Assembly (NCBI GenBank): GCA_945280365.1
Contig: CALYQD010000003.1
Span: forward strand, 62,001 to 126,000
Reading direction: 5' to 3'
DNA length: 64,000 bases
DNA from: an uncultured Apibacter sp.
GTDB taxonomy: Bacteria > Bacteroidota > Bacteroidia > Flavobacteriales > Weeksellaceae
Shown: positions 44,495 through 53,013 of the stretch, piece by piece
Layout of the letters: each line of letters begins with the position of its first letter
Position numbering within the stretch: position 1 is the first letter of the stretch
Made by a program: the position numbers and the translations under genes
The notes under the pieces: model-generated
What the model was told of the DNA's origin: nothing
Seen by the model: the letters and a program-made list of their open reading frames with translations, nothing else
The model's database searches: none

Positions 44495-44633
44495 CACGTT
44501 CAATTATTTAAAATTTTTAGAATAATTAGAATCTTAGATGAAAATTATTCTAAAACTCCACCCTAATTTTAGTAATTCACTAAATCTTTATAACTTAGTA
44601 ATCAATTAAATAATAATTATAAAATTATAGAAC

Positions 44634-45233
44634 ATGTATTTTTTGGAATTAGCAAAAAACAGGTATACTACAAAAAAATACGATTCTTCAAAAAAAGTAT
44701 CTGAAGAAAACATTCAAAAATTAAAAGAAATATTGCGTCTTAGCCCCTCCTCTATTAATAGTCAACCTTGGGAATTCATTTTTATATCTGAAGAATCCCT
44801 TAAAAGTCAGTTGTCTCAGGCCTCAGAATTTAACGAAAGTAAAATTAAAGAATGTAGCCATTTAATTGTTTTCACCGCTCTTAATAATATCAAAAAATTT
44901 GAAAAAGATATACTCGCTTACTTACCGGAAGGCAATATTGGTTACTATAACCAAGTAATAAAATCACAATCAGATTTTGAGATAAAATCATGGTTTCAAA
45001 AACAAGTATATTTATCTTTAGGGTTCTTTATGAGTGCTTGTGCCAGTTTAGGTATTGACAGCACCCCGATGGAAGGTATTGATAACAAAAAATATGATGA
45101 AATCCTGAAATTAGAAGATTATTCCACACTTTTTGCTGTAGCGATCGGATATAGAGATCCTAATGATACCAATCAACCTTCTATAACTCCAAAATCCAGA
45201 TTAGATATAGATACGGTTATAAAAACTAAATAA
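44634..45233 (+). CDS. Nitroreductase-family NAD(P)H oxidoreductase (NfsB-like)
   Basis: A 199-residue FMN enzyme of the nitroreductase fold. It has the N-terminal FMN-phosphate motif R-Y-T-T-K-K-Y-D, R-L-S-P-S-S-I-N-S-Q-P-W-E-F, a dimer-interface helix Y-L-S-L-G-F-F-M-S-A-C-A and a final A-V-A-I-G-Y-R-D-P-N. These enzymes reduce quinones, flavins or nitro compounds; NfsB/dihydropteridine-reductase-like is closest. A terminator follows. Confidence 0.88.
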   Translation: MYFLELAKNRYTTKKYDSSKKVSEENIQKLKEILRLSPSSINSQPWEFIFISEESLKSQLSQASEFNESKIKECSHLIVFTALNNIKKFEKDILAYLPEGNIGYYNQVIKSQSDFEIKSWFQKQVYLSLGFFMSACASLGIDSTPMEGIDNKKYDEILKLEDYSTLFAVAIGYRDPNDTNQPSITPKSRLDIDTVIKTK

Positions 45234-45252
45234 GAAATAAGAAATTTTTTTT

Positions 45253-45287
45253 AATACTATTTATACTATATAAATAGTATTTTTTTT
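45253..45287 (+). terminator. Terminator after the nitroreductase gene
   Basis: AATACTATTTATA pairs with TATAAATAGTATT, then a run of T. Confidence 0.75.
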
Positions 45288-45317
45288 GTAAAAAAAATCA
45301 ATATTTAAAATAAAGAA

Positions 45318-45440
45318 GATTGAAAAATAAATATTTGAGCGAGAGCAAGTTTTTATTTTTTTGAAATTTTGTTACTTCATTTTAAGAGTTAATTTCATCG
45401 ATATATTAATATTCAAGAATGCATAGAATTTTACAAGACA
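45318..45440 (+). repeat. Diverged fragment of the island repeat
   Basis: GAAAAATAAATATTTGAGCG, AGAGCAAGTTTTTATTTTTT and ATTCAAGAATGC align with the GAGCGATAGCGAG part of module copies 1 and 3 (33531-33630, 39975-40075) with many differences. It suggests the island once extended this far right. Confidence 0.6.
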
Positions 45441-45549
45441 AAAAAATATTTAATTAAACAAATTCCTAATTTTTAGTAATAAAATAATATAATTCAATAT
45501 TTAAAAAAAATTATATCTAATAAAAGCAATATATAATAAGTTTGTTAAA

Positions 45550-46068
45550 TCACTTCTTTATCTCTAATTTCATCATAATATCCGTTTGTTTATCATCCCC
45601 TAATACAAAAATATGTTGATCAAATTCAACAAATCCGTTTTTCTTATAAAAATGTAGAGCTTTAGCATTTTTTTCCCAAACACCCAACCATATATAGCTA
45701 CATCTTTTCTCTTCAGCTATGGCAAGAGCTTTTTCAAATAACTGCTGTCCTACCCTTTGTTTCTGATAAGCATTCAAGACATAAATCCTTTCAATTTCCA
45801 AACTATTATAATCCTTACTCTCAGTTTGGGCTGTTCCAAAATTAATTTTTAAATATCCAATCACTTTATTTCCCGCTTCAGCAAAATAAAATTCTGAATC
45901 AGGATTGGTAAGTTCCGATTCCATTTGTAGATTATTAAAACTATTATGCACATAAATATTCATATTCTCTTTCGTATTTGAACTTCCGAAAGTTTCGACA
46001 AATGTTTTAATGCTTATATCCTGAAGAACATCCAAATCAGCCAAATAAATTTTTCTAATCGTTATCAT
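45550..46068 (-). CDS. GNAT-family N-acetyltransferase
   Basis: A 172-residue acetyl-CoA-dependent acyltransferase. It has the GNAT A motif (I-E-R-I-Y-V-L-N-A-Y-Q-K-Q-R-V-G-Q-Q-L-F, containing the Q/R-x-x-G-x-x acetyl-CoA loop) and the B motif near L-G-V-W-E-K-N-A-K-A-L-H-F-Y-K-K-N-G-F. This resembles RimI- or PaiA-like small-molecule acetylases. The substrate is unknown. It is divergent from yciH, and its first codons are part of the duplicated region found again near 34290. Confidence 0.88.
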   Translation of the reverse strand: MITIRKIYLADLDVLQDISIKTFVETFGSSNTKENMNIYVHNSFNNLQMESELTNPDSEFYFAEAGNKVIGYLKINFGTAQTESKDYNSLEIERIYVLNAYQKQRVGQQLFEKALAIAEEKRCSYIWLGVWEKNAKALHFYKKNGFVEFDQHIFVLGDDKQTDIMMKLEIKK

Positions 46069-46449
46069 TTACATTATTAATTTAGATACCTATCAAAAAT
46101 AAATTAAAATTTCCTTATTAAAAAATCTATCCGGCATAACAAACAATCTTATCATAAGTAGTAAAAATATTAGCTATTCTTGAATACAATAAAGATTAGA
46201 AATTAAAAAATTCCTAAATTCGTAACCAATACTCAATCTATATCATGGATTTACAAGATCAGCTAAAAAAAATATTTCCCGATCATAAATTTGAAGAAGA
46301 AGTATCGTCTTCACAATCGGAAAATGAACTGTTTATGCAGGATGACCCAATCGTTTGTAAATACGAAAAAAAAGGAAGAAACGGAAAACCGGTTACAATT
46401 TTGGAAAATTACAATGGTTCAGATGAAGATTTAAAAAGTCTGGCAAAAG
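46047..46449. repeat. Right copy of the GNAT/yciH start region
   Basis: Direct-repeat partner of 34279-34665; here both genes are complete. Confidence 0.85.
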
Positions 46450-46580
46450 AAATCAAATCCAAATTAGGCGTTGGTGGTTCAGTAAAAGATGATACTATCG
46501 TAATCCAAGGGAATTACCGAGATAAAATTATGGATATTTTAAAAGAAAAAGGATTTTCCATAAAACGTGTCGGAGGATAA
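46245..46580 (+). CDS. yciH: SUI1/YciH-family translation initiation factor
   Basis: A 111-residue protein related to eukaryotic eIF1. The N-terminal tail (about 50 residues) is acidic. The SUI1 domain follows: N-G-K-P-V-T-I-L-E-N-Y-N-G, L-A-K-E-I-K-S-K-L-G-V-G-G-S-V-K-D, I-V-I-Q-G-N-Y-R-D and K-x-K-G-F. By analogy it checks start-codon choice on the ribosome. A second, diverged copy of its first 67 codons is fused to Imm26 at 34465. The next gene begins 35 bases later. Confidence 0.9.
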   Translation: MDLQDQLKKIFPDHKFEEEVSSSQSENELFMQDDPIVCKYEKKGRNGKPVTILENYNGSDEDLKSLAKEIKSKLGVGGSVKDDTIVIQGNYRDKIMDILKEKGFSIKRVGG

Positions 46581-46615
46581 AAAAGTATAAAATCTATCAT
46601 AAAACCATACCATTT

Positions 46616-47500
46616 ATGGCTACAAAATTGTCAAGTTCAGAATTAGTTTTAAATCCTAACGGAAGTATATATCATTGTAATATCAGACCCGAAGAATTGG
46701 CTGATACAATAATCCTGGTTGGAGATCCGGATCGCGTACCCAAGGTTTCTCAATATTTCGATACCATAGAAGTTAAATCTCAAAAACGCGAAATTGTAAC
46801 ACATACAGGATGGCTAAACGGTAAAAGACTAACCGTTATTTCCACAGGTATGGGTACTGACAATATAGATATAGTAATTAATGAGTTAGATGCCTTAGCT
46901 AATATAGATTTGGTTAATAAAAAAATAAAAACTGAATCAACCCAACTGACTTTTGTTAGATTAGGAACCTCTGGTTCTTTACAAGCAGATATACCTGTGG
47001 ATACTATGGTTGCTTCCAATAAAGGGTTGGGATTTGACGGTTTAATGAGTTTTTACATGGGAACGGAAAAATTTTATACCAATGAAATTGCTCAAGCGTT
47101 TACTTCTCAGACCGGGTGGAATAAAAAAAGAGCTACACCTTACGTAGTGGATGGATCGGAAGAATTACTAGCTCTTATGTGTGAAAATTCGTCCGTTGTA
47201 ACCGGAATTACTGCTACCGCCATTGGATTTTACGGGCCTCAAGGAAGAATTTTACGATTGAATTTAGATGACGAAAAAATGAATGAAAAACTATCTCAAT
47301 TCCAATATAAAAATCATAGAATTACCAATTTTGAGATGGAAACTTCAGCCATTTACGGATTATCAAAACTTATGGGACACAGGGCCTTATCGCTAAACAC
47401 GATTGTTGCAAATAGGTATGCCGGTACATTCAGTAAAGACCCCTATTCTTCTATAGATAAAATGATACAATTCGCGTTAGAAAAGCTTTCTCGTTCCTAA
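46616..47500 (+). CDS. Nucleoside phosphorylase (uridine phosphorylase-like)
   Basis: A 294-residue enzyme of the PNP/UDP family that splits nucleosides with phosphate for salvage. Visible are the phosphate loop L-V-G-D-P-D-R-V, G-M-G-T-D-N-I-D, L-G-T-S-G-S-L and the base/ribose region F-E-M-E-T-S-A-I-Y-G-L. It is longer than Escherichia coli Udp (253), with additions at both ends, as is usual in Bacteroidota. It probably forms an operon with yciH. Confidence 0.88.
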   Translation: MATKLSSSELVLNPNGSIYHCNIRPEELADTIILVGDPDRVPKVSQYFDTIEVKSQKREIVTHTGWLNGKRLTVISTGMGTDNIDIVINELDALANIDLVNKKIKTESTQLTFVRLGTSGSLQADIPVDTMVASNKGLGFDGLMSFYMGTEKFYTNEIAQAFTSQTGWNKKRATPYVVDGSEELLALMCENSSVVTGITATAIGFYGPQGRILRLNLDDEKMNEKLSQFQYKNHRITNFEMETSAIYGLSKLMGHRALSLNTIVANRYAGTFSKDPYSSIDKMIQFALEKLSRS

Positions 47501-47568
47501 AAAATAATTTTACAGAACGTTTTTACATATCTTATTGAGAAAAAAATGATTGGGTTTAATCAGTAAGC

Positions 47569-47586
47569 AAGAAAATCGATTTTCTT
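47569..47586. repeat. Perfect 18-base palindrome
   Basis: AAGAAAATCGATTTTCTT lies in the spacer between two converging genes. It could work as part of a terminator or be a binding site. Confidence 0.4.
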
Positions 47587-47712
47587 AATAAAAATTACAT
47601 CCTAGATATACAATTGATTAAGTCAACAATCTTATTTTCTTGATTATGCAATGACTTTTTTAAATTTTCTAAAGCGAAAATGGTGATTTGAAAATAGTTT
47701 AGATTAATTAGA

Positions 47713-49197
47713 TTAATAAAACATTGTTAAAATCCTCCAAGCAAAATAAACAAGGAAGATAATTAATAATATCCATTTATATTTTGGAAATCGATAGCAA
47801 AAATATAAAACAAATAACCAAACCGGAATGAGCTCAATGGATAATTCCATTCCTGTCATCCACATAATTGGTAAAATACCAACTAAGAATAATAAACAAA
47901 GAATGTTACCAAACGGATACCATAGAGAAGGAAATTTGGTATTATAAATTCCCTCTTTATTTTTGCTTTTCTTAAAATAGAAATGAGTTAAACTAATAAT
48001 AATCCAGTTAATAATAAGTGATGAAACCACTAAAGACATTAAATAATTAAGAGCTTCCTTAGGCATCAGTTTATTAATGATAACACAAACAGCTGCAAAT
48101 AAAGCTGAAACCAAGATAGCCATTACGGGTACATGATTGGAATTGAGTTTTGATAAAAACTTCGGAGCATTTCCCTGTACAGACAAGCCGTATAACATTC
48201 GGCTGTTACTATATACACTACTGTTATAAACAGAAAGTGCTGCAGTAAGAACCACTACATTTAATACATTGGCGATAATACTGGTAAAATAAAATGTATG
48301 GCCCAAAATCGAAAAGCTGAAACCATTAAGTGTATCAAAAATGGTTACAAAAGGACTACTTCCGGTAGTAATTTCTCTCCATGGTGAAAGAGAAAATAAA
48401 ATGATTAATGCACCAGTATAAAAAATTAGAATTCTATAAATTACCTGATTGGTTGCTTTTGGAATGGTTATTTCGGGATTTTCCGCTTCGGAAGCAGTAA
48501 TACCGATAAGTTCTAATCCACCGAAAGAAAACATAATAAAAGCCATAGAAGCGAATAATCCTTGATAGCTGCCTGCTCCATCAGGTGTAAATAAGCCTTT
48601 AGGAAAAAATCCCCCATCATTCCATAAATTCTTTATTGAAGAATTAGGTCCACCCGTACCGCTAATAAGTAAATAGCTACCGAATACAATCATGGCAATA
48701 ATGGCAATCACTTTTATAATTGAGAACCAAAACTCTGCTTCTCCATATATCTTTACATTGGATAAATTTATTAAATTAATAACCACAAAGAAAAATAAAC
48801 TGGAAGCCCATAATGGAATTTCAGGCCACCAAAATTGTATATAAGTTCCAATGGCGGTCAATTCTGTCATACTAACTAAGGTGTATAATAACCAATAGTT
48901 CCAGCCTGAGGCGAATCCGGCAAAAGGCCCCCAATATTTATTGGCAAAATGGCTAAAACTTCCCGAAACCGGTTCATCTACAACCATCTCTCCCAATTGT
49001 CTCATAATCATAAAAGCTATAAAACCGGCAATGGTATAGCCTAGAATTGCTGAAGGCCCGGCCATTACCGCTGCAGGACCTATTCCTAAAAATAATCCTG
49101 TCCCTATTGAGCCCCCTAAAGCTATAAGTTGAATATGTCGATTGGATAAACCTCTTTTTAATTCTTTCTTGGTTCTTTCAGACTTTAAATTTTTCAA
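47713..49197 (-). CDS. Amino-acid permease (APC superfamily, AroP/GABA-permease type)
   Basis: A 494-residue inner-membrane transporter with twelve predicted helices. It has the family motif in helix 1 (I-A-L-G-G-S-I-G-T-G-L-F-L-G), the conserved G-E-M-V-V-D-E-P-V-S-G-S-F motif after helix 2, and F-S-F-G-G-L-E-L-I-G-I-T-A-x-E in helix 6. These match the AAT group (PheP, AroP, CycA, GabP), which imports amino acids with protons. The exact substrate cannot be read from sequence. Confidence 0.88.
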   Translation of the reverse strand: MKNLKSERTKKELKRGLSNRHIQLIALGGSIGTGLFLGIGPAAVMAGPSAILGYTIAGFIAFMIMRQLGEMVVDEPVSGSFSHFANKYWGPFAGFASGWNYWLLYTLVSMTELTAIGTYIQFWWPEIPLWASSLFFFVVINLINLSNVKIYGEAEFWFSIIKVIAIIAMIVFGSYLLISGTGGPNSSIKNLWNDGGFFPKGLFTPDGAGSYQGLFASMAFIMFSFGGLELIGITASEAENPEITIPKATNQVIYRILIFYTGALIILFSLSPWREITTGSSPFVTIFDTLNGFSFSILGHTFYFTSIIANVLNVVVLTAALSVYNSSVYSNSRMLYGLSVQGNAPKFLSKLNSNHVPVMAILVSALFAAVCVIINKLMPKEALNYLMSLVVSSLIINWIIISLTHFYFKKSKNKEGIYNTKFPSLWYPFGNILCLLFLVGILPIMWMTGMELSIELIPVWLFVLYFCYRFPKYKWILLIIFLVYFAWRILTMFY

Positions 49198-49510
49198 AAT
49201 TAATTATTAACTTGTTCGTAATTATATAGAATATGGAAGCTATATTACTTAATTTCCTTACATTTAAATTGATAACTATTTTTTTATTTAAAACTTTATA
49301 TGAAAATTTATAAATCTTACAAATATAATAAAATTCAAAAAATATCGCGCTTTTAACCTGCAATTCCCTAAATTAATAGTTTATTTTAATAAAATTTTTC
49401 AATCATTTGCAAATCTTTCTTAAAATATTGATGAATAAACTTACATCATTTTATAGGAAAATTTTATAAATTATAGAATTTTAATCTAATTAAAATATTC
49501 ATTCTATCAA
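49198..49510. other. Spacer between permease and acetyltransferase genes
   Basis: AT-rich, with no gene or convincing hairpin. It contains the promoter of the minus-strand permease, which I could not place. Confidence 0.35.
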
Positions 49511-49978
49511 TTAAGAATTAGTATTTTCGATACTGCAATTGATCCATTCCGAATCAAAATCTGTATTGTATTTTTTATAAAATTCTATAGCAGATTCATT
49601 CCATTCCAACACTTGCCAAACCATACCATTAAACTTTTTATCTCTCATTTCTTTTAGTAAAGCATCAAAAAGTTGGCTTCCTATTCCCCTTCCTCTCCAT
49701 TCCCGAGAAACAAAAAGATCTTCTAAATATAAGCGTTGTCCTTTCCAAGTTGAATATCGAATATAATATAAAGCGAATCCGACAATAGATCGGGTTTCAT
49801 CGTCTTGCGCCACAAATGCCCACCAAACCGGTTGATTACCAAAACCACTTTCCTCAAAATGTTCTCTACTTACTGTAACCTGTTCCGGTGCTTTTTCATA
49901 ATCTGCCAACTCATGAATTAATCCCATAATTCTTGAACAATCTGTTTTTACAGCTTTTCGTACTGATATTTTTTTCAT
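49511..49978 (-). CDS. GNAT acetyltransferase, diamine (spermidine/spermine) N-acetyltransferase-like
   Basis: A 155-residue enzyme resembling SAT/PaiA-type diamine acetyltransferases. It has R-K-A-V-K-T-D-C-S-R-I, H-E-L-A-D-Y-E-K-A-P-E-Q-V, L-Y-L-E-D-L-F-V-S-R-E-W-R-G-R-G-I-G-S-Q-L (acetyl-CoA loop) and W-N-E-S-A-I-E-F-Y-K-K. The W-V-x-L-x-W-N-x-x-A-I-x-F-Y motif is typical of that group. The polyamine substrate is inferred. Confidence 0.85.
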   Translation of the reverse strand: MKKISVRKAVKTDCSRIMGLIHELADYEKAPEQVTVSREHFEESGFGNQPVWWAFVAQDDETRSIVGFALYYIRYSTWKGQRLYLEDLFVSREWRGRGIGSQLFDALLKEMRDKKFNGMVWQVLEWNESAIEFYKKYNTDFDSEWINCSIENTNS

Positions 49979-50187
49979 TAATTTATAATATTTTCTGTAA
50001 CAAGTAAAATTAGTTATTATTTTAATTTTGAAAAATTGTAAGAACTAAATTTCTATTTAAATAAATTTTAAGAATAAAGATTACTTTTTTGCTTTATTAC
50101 CGTCATTTTGTCATTAGAATTTCCTTGGTACTTTTTTTGATTTTTCTGCAATAATCAATAAAAAATCTAAAATAATAATATTTATAT

Positions 50188-52071
50188 ATGGCAAAAGGAA
50201 ATATTAATGTATCGGTAGAAAACATTTTTCCGCTGATAAAAAAGTTTTTATACAACGATCACGAAATATTTTTACGTGAGCTCGTATCAAATGCTACAGA
50301 TGCCACATTAAAACTTAAACATTTATCTAACATAGGTGAAACCAAAGTAGAATATGGCAGCCCAATTATTGAAATAAAAATAAATAAAGAAGATAAAACC
50401 CTTCATATTATTGATCAAGGGATCGGTATGACTGAAGAAGAAGTTCAAAAATATATTAACGAAGTTGCTTTTTCAGGAGCTGAGGATTTCATTTCAAAAC
50501 ATAAAGATGCAGAAAAAGAAGGAATCATAGGACATTTCGGTCTTGGTTTCTATTCTGCTTTTATGGTATCCGATAAGGTTGAAATTATTACTAAATCTTA
50601 TACGGATGCCCCTGCTGTACAATGGGTATGCGACGGAAGCCCGGAATTTGATTTAGGTCCTTCTGATAAAAAAGATCGCGGAACAGAAATAATCTTACAT
50701 ATTGCTGAAGATTCTTCTGAATTCTTAGAGGAGTATAAAATTCGTGAACTTCTATTAAAATATAATCGTTTTATGCCTATTCCGATTAAATTTGGAACTA
50801 AGGAAGAAACGTTGCCTTTACCTGAAGGTGCCGATAAGGATGCTAAGCCTGAAAAAGTTATCGTAGATGATATTATAAATAATCCAACGCCGGCATGGAC
50901 TAAATCTCCTTCTGAGTTGAAAGATGAGGATTATAAAGCGTTTTATCATGAGCTATACCCAATGCAATTTGATGAACCTTTATTTTACATTCATTTAAAT
51001 GTAGACTATCCATTTCATTTAACAGGAATTTTATTTTTTCCTAAATTAGCTAACAACTTAAATTTAGATAAAGATAAAATTCAATTATATCAAAATCAAG
51101 TATTCGTTACAGATGAAGTGAAAGGAATCGTTCCTGATTTCTTAATGTTATTAAGAGGAGTTATTGATTCCCCGGATATTCCATTAAATGTATCACGTTC
51201 GTATTTACAGGCTGATGGTGCAGTAAAGAAAATATCTTCGTACATCACTAAGAAAGTAGCCGATAAAATGGTTTCATTGATTAATGAAAATCGTGAAGAT
51301 TTTGAAAAGAAATGGAATGATATTAAAATTGTCATCGAATATGGAATGATTTCTGAAGAAAAATTCTATGAAAAATCTGATAAATTTGCTCTCTATCCGA
51401 CTGTAGACCATACCTATTACACATTTGACGAATTAAAAAATAAGATTAAAGATCACCAAACTGATAAGGATGGTAAATTAGTGATTTTATATGCCTCAAA
51501 TTTAGATGAGCAGGATCAATACATCCAGACTGCTAAGCAAAAAGGATATGAAGTTCTACTTTTGGATTCTCCTATTGTTCCTCACTTAATTCAAAAATTG
51601 GAAACTTCTAAAGAAAATATTTCTTTTGTTCGTGTAGATGCTGATCATATCAATAATCTCATTAAAAAAGATGAAAATACGGTTTCTGTTTTAACAGATG
51701 AAGAAAAAGAAACTCTTAAAAAAGAATTAGAAGAAACCATAGATTCTAAAACCTATACCATTTCTTTGGAAAATCTTAGCAAAGACGATGCGCCATTTAT
51801 TTTGACCCAACCAGAATTTATGCGTAGAATGAAGGATATGCAGCAAGTGGGTGGAGGCATGTTTGGTATGATGGGTAATTTTCCAGAAACTTACAATCTT
51901 GTTATCAACACAAATAATCCTCTAGCTACTGAAATCTTAAAAAAAGATAATAAAGAAGAGAAAGCTTCTATTATTAAACAAGCATTAGATTTGGCTAAAC
52001 TTTCTCAAAATATATTAAAAGGGAAAGAGCTTACCGATTTTATAAAACGTAGCTATGAAATGATTAAATAA
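50188..52071 (+). CDS. htpG: Chaperone HtpG (Hsp90)
   Basis: Bacterial Hsp90, 627 residues. The N-terminal GHKL ATPase has L-R-E-L-V-S-N-A-T-D-A, I-D-Q-G-I-G-M-T and G-H-F-G-L-G-F-Y-S-A. The middle domain has F-Y-I-H-L-N-V-D-Y-P-F-H, G-V-I-D-S-P-D-I-P-L-N-V-S-R with its catalytic Arg, and a C-terminal dimerisation helix bundle. A G-G-G-M-F-G-M-M-G-N-F stretch near residue 555 is Met/Gly-rich, as in many Bacteroidota HtpG. It is transcribed alone and ends in a strong terminator. Confidence 0.96.
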   Translation: MAKGNINVSVENIFPLIKKFLYNDHEIFLRELVSNATDATLKLKHLSNIGETKVEYGSPIIEIKINKEDKTLHIIDQGIGMTEEEVQKYINEVAFSGAEDFISKHKDAEKEGIIGHFGLGFYSAFMVSDKVEIITKSYTDAPAVQWVCDGSPEFDLGPSDKKDRGTEIILHIAEDSSEFLEEYKIRELLLKYNRFMPIPIKFGTKEETLPLPEGADKDAKPEKVIVDDIINNPTPAWTKSPSELKDEDYKAFYHELYPMQFDEPLFYIHLNVDYPFHLTGILFFPKLANNLNLDKDKIQLYQNQVFVTDEVKGIVPDFLMLLRGVIDSPDIPLNVSRSYLQADGAVKKISSYITKKVADKMVSLINENREDFEKKWNDIKIVIEYGMISEEKFYEKSDKFALYPTVDHTYYTFDELKNKIKDHQTDKDGKLVILYASNLDEQDQYIQTAKQKGYEVLLLDSPIVPHLIQKLETSKENISFVRVDADHINNLIKKDENTVSVLTDEEKETLKKELEETIDSKTYTISLENLSKDDAPFILTQPEFMRRMKDMQQVGGGMFGMMGNFPETYNLVINTNNPLATEILKKDNKEEKASIIKQALDLAKLSQNILKGKELTDFIKRSYEMIK

Positions 52072-52088
52072 TTAACCATTGGATAAAT

Positions 52089-52120
52089 AAAAAAGCCATT
52101 CAAATATGAATGGCTTTTTT
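52089..52120. terminator. Terminator after htpG
   Basis: AAAAAGCCATTC / GAATGGCTTTTT with a 6-base loop and flanking A and T runs. It can serve both converging genes. Confidence 0.85.
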
Positions 52121-52207
52121 ATTTATTTTTTAATAATAATTTTTCTGTTCAAATTATTTACCTTAATTTTAAATATATAATCATTTTATATACAAGGGTA
52201 TAAAAAA

Positions 52208-52912
52208 TTATTTTACAAGAGATTTTATACGATCTTGGGTAAGATCTGAATTTTTTATTTCATAATCTTCAGCAACCTTAAAGAATCCATTTACAATTTG
52301 ACGTGTCGCATATTCCCCTATTGATTTACTCGTATACGTATTAGAAGAAGAATTGTTTCCCGTAAGTAAAGCTATTGCATTTTGTAATCTTTGATCATTT
52401 AAAGCTGTATTGATCAAAGTACTTATGCCACTGGAATTCATTTCGTTTTCAACTTTAGGTTGTATAGCAGCAATAAGTTTAGCTTCTGTTTTCTTTTTCA
52501 AATATTGTGTAGCTGCTCCTTTTCCTCCTGCTAGTATTTTTGCAGCATCTAATGGTTTAATTTCTTTTATGGCTGAATTGATAATCGGTTTTATTAAAGG
52601 AACAACTTCTTGAGCAGCTTTTCCTATATTTTGTTTTTCTTTTTCAACTAAACCGGTTAATCCTAAAGATTCAAGTTTCGAATTAATTTGTTTGAGTTCG
52701 TCGGGAAGAGCTTCCTCTAAGCTGTTATTGATTAAAAAAGACCCAGTATCTTTCAATACAGAAAAACTTTGGTCGGTACTAGCTGTAAGAATTTTTTTTA
52801 CAGAATGTAAGAGTACTAAATTGTATGAAGATTTTTTTTGACAATTTGCAAATTGAAAGCTCACTATAAAAACAAACAGTAAACTGATTTTAGAACAGAT
52901 AGTATAATTCAT
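52208..52912 (-). CDS. DUF4197 domain protein, secreted
   Basis: A 234-residue protein with a signal peptide (cleavage near F-A-N-C, which could also be a lipobox Cys). The mature part matches DUF4197: S-L-E-E-A-L-P-D-E-L-K-Q-I, L-E-S-L-G-L-T-G-L-V, A-Q-E-V-V-P-L-I-K-P-I, D-A-A-K-I-L-A-G-G-K-G-A-A-T-Q-Y-L and a C-terminal helix. Function is unknown. I chose the ATG at 52912, which places the signal peptide at the N-terminus; the longer frame to 52939 lies over the -7 box. Confidence 0.85.
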   Translation of the reverse strand: MNYTICSKISLLFVFIVSFQFANCQKKSSYNLVLLHSVKKILTASTDQSFSVLKDTGSFLINNSLEEALPDELKQINSKLESLGLTGLVEKEKQNIGKAAQEVVPLIKPIINSAIKEIKPLDAAKILAGGKGAATQYLKKKTEAKLIAAIQPKVENEMNSSGISTLINTALNDQRLQNAIALLTGNNSSSNTYTSKSIGEYATRQIVNGFFKVAEDYEIKNSDLTQDRIKSLVK

Positions 52913-52936
52913 AAAGATTGTATTTAAAATAATAGG

Positions 52937-52944
52937 CAAAAATA
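52937..52944 (-). promoter_or_regulatory. Bacteroidota -7 box before the DUF4197 gene
   Basis: TATTTTTG on the minus strand fits the consensus, 24 bases upstream of the chosen ATG. Confidence 0.5.
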
Positions 52945-53013
52945 CTATTATCTTTGAATTATATTATAAAATTTCAATGGTTAACTTTTTATAGCTATAA
53001 TTATTACAAGAAT

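Noticed and set aside
33155-46200. Insertion sequence or integrase driving the island
   Set aside because: No transposase, integrase or recombinase gene and no terminal inverted repeats could be found; the repeats themselves are the only visible recombination substrate.
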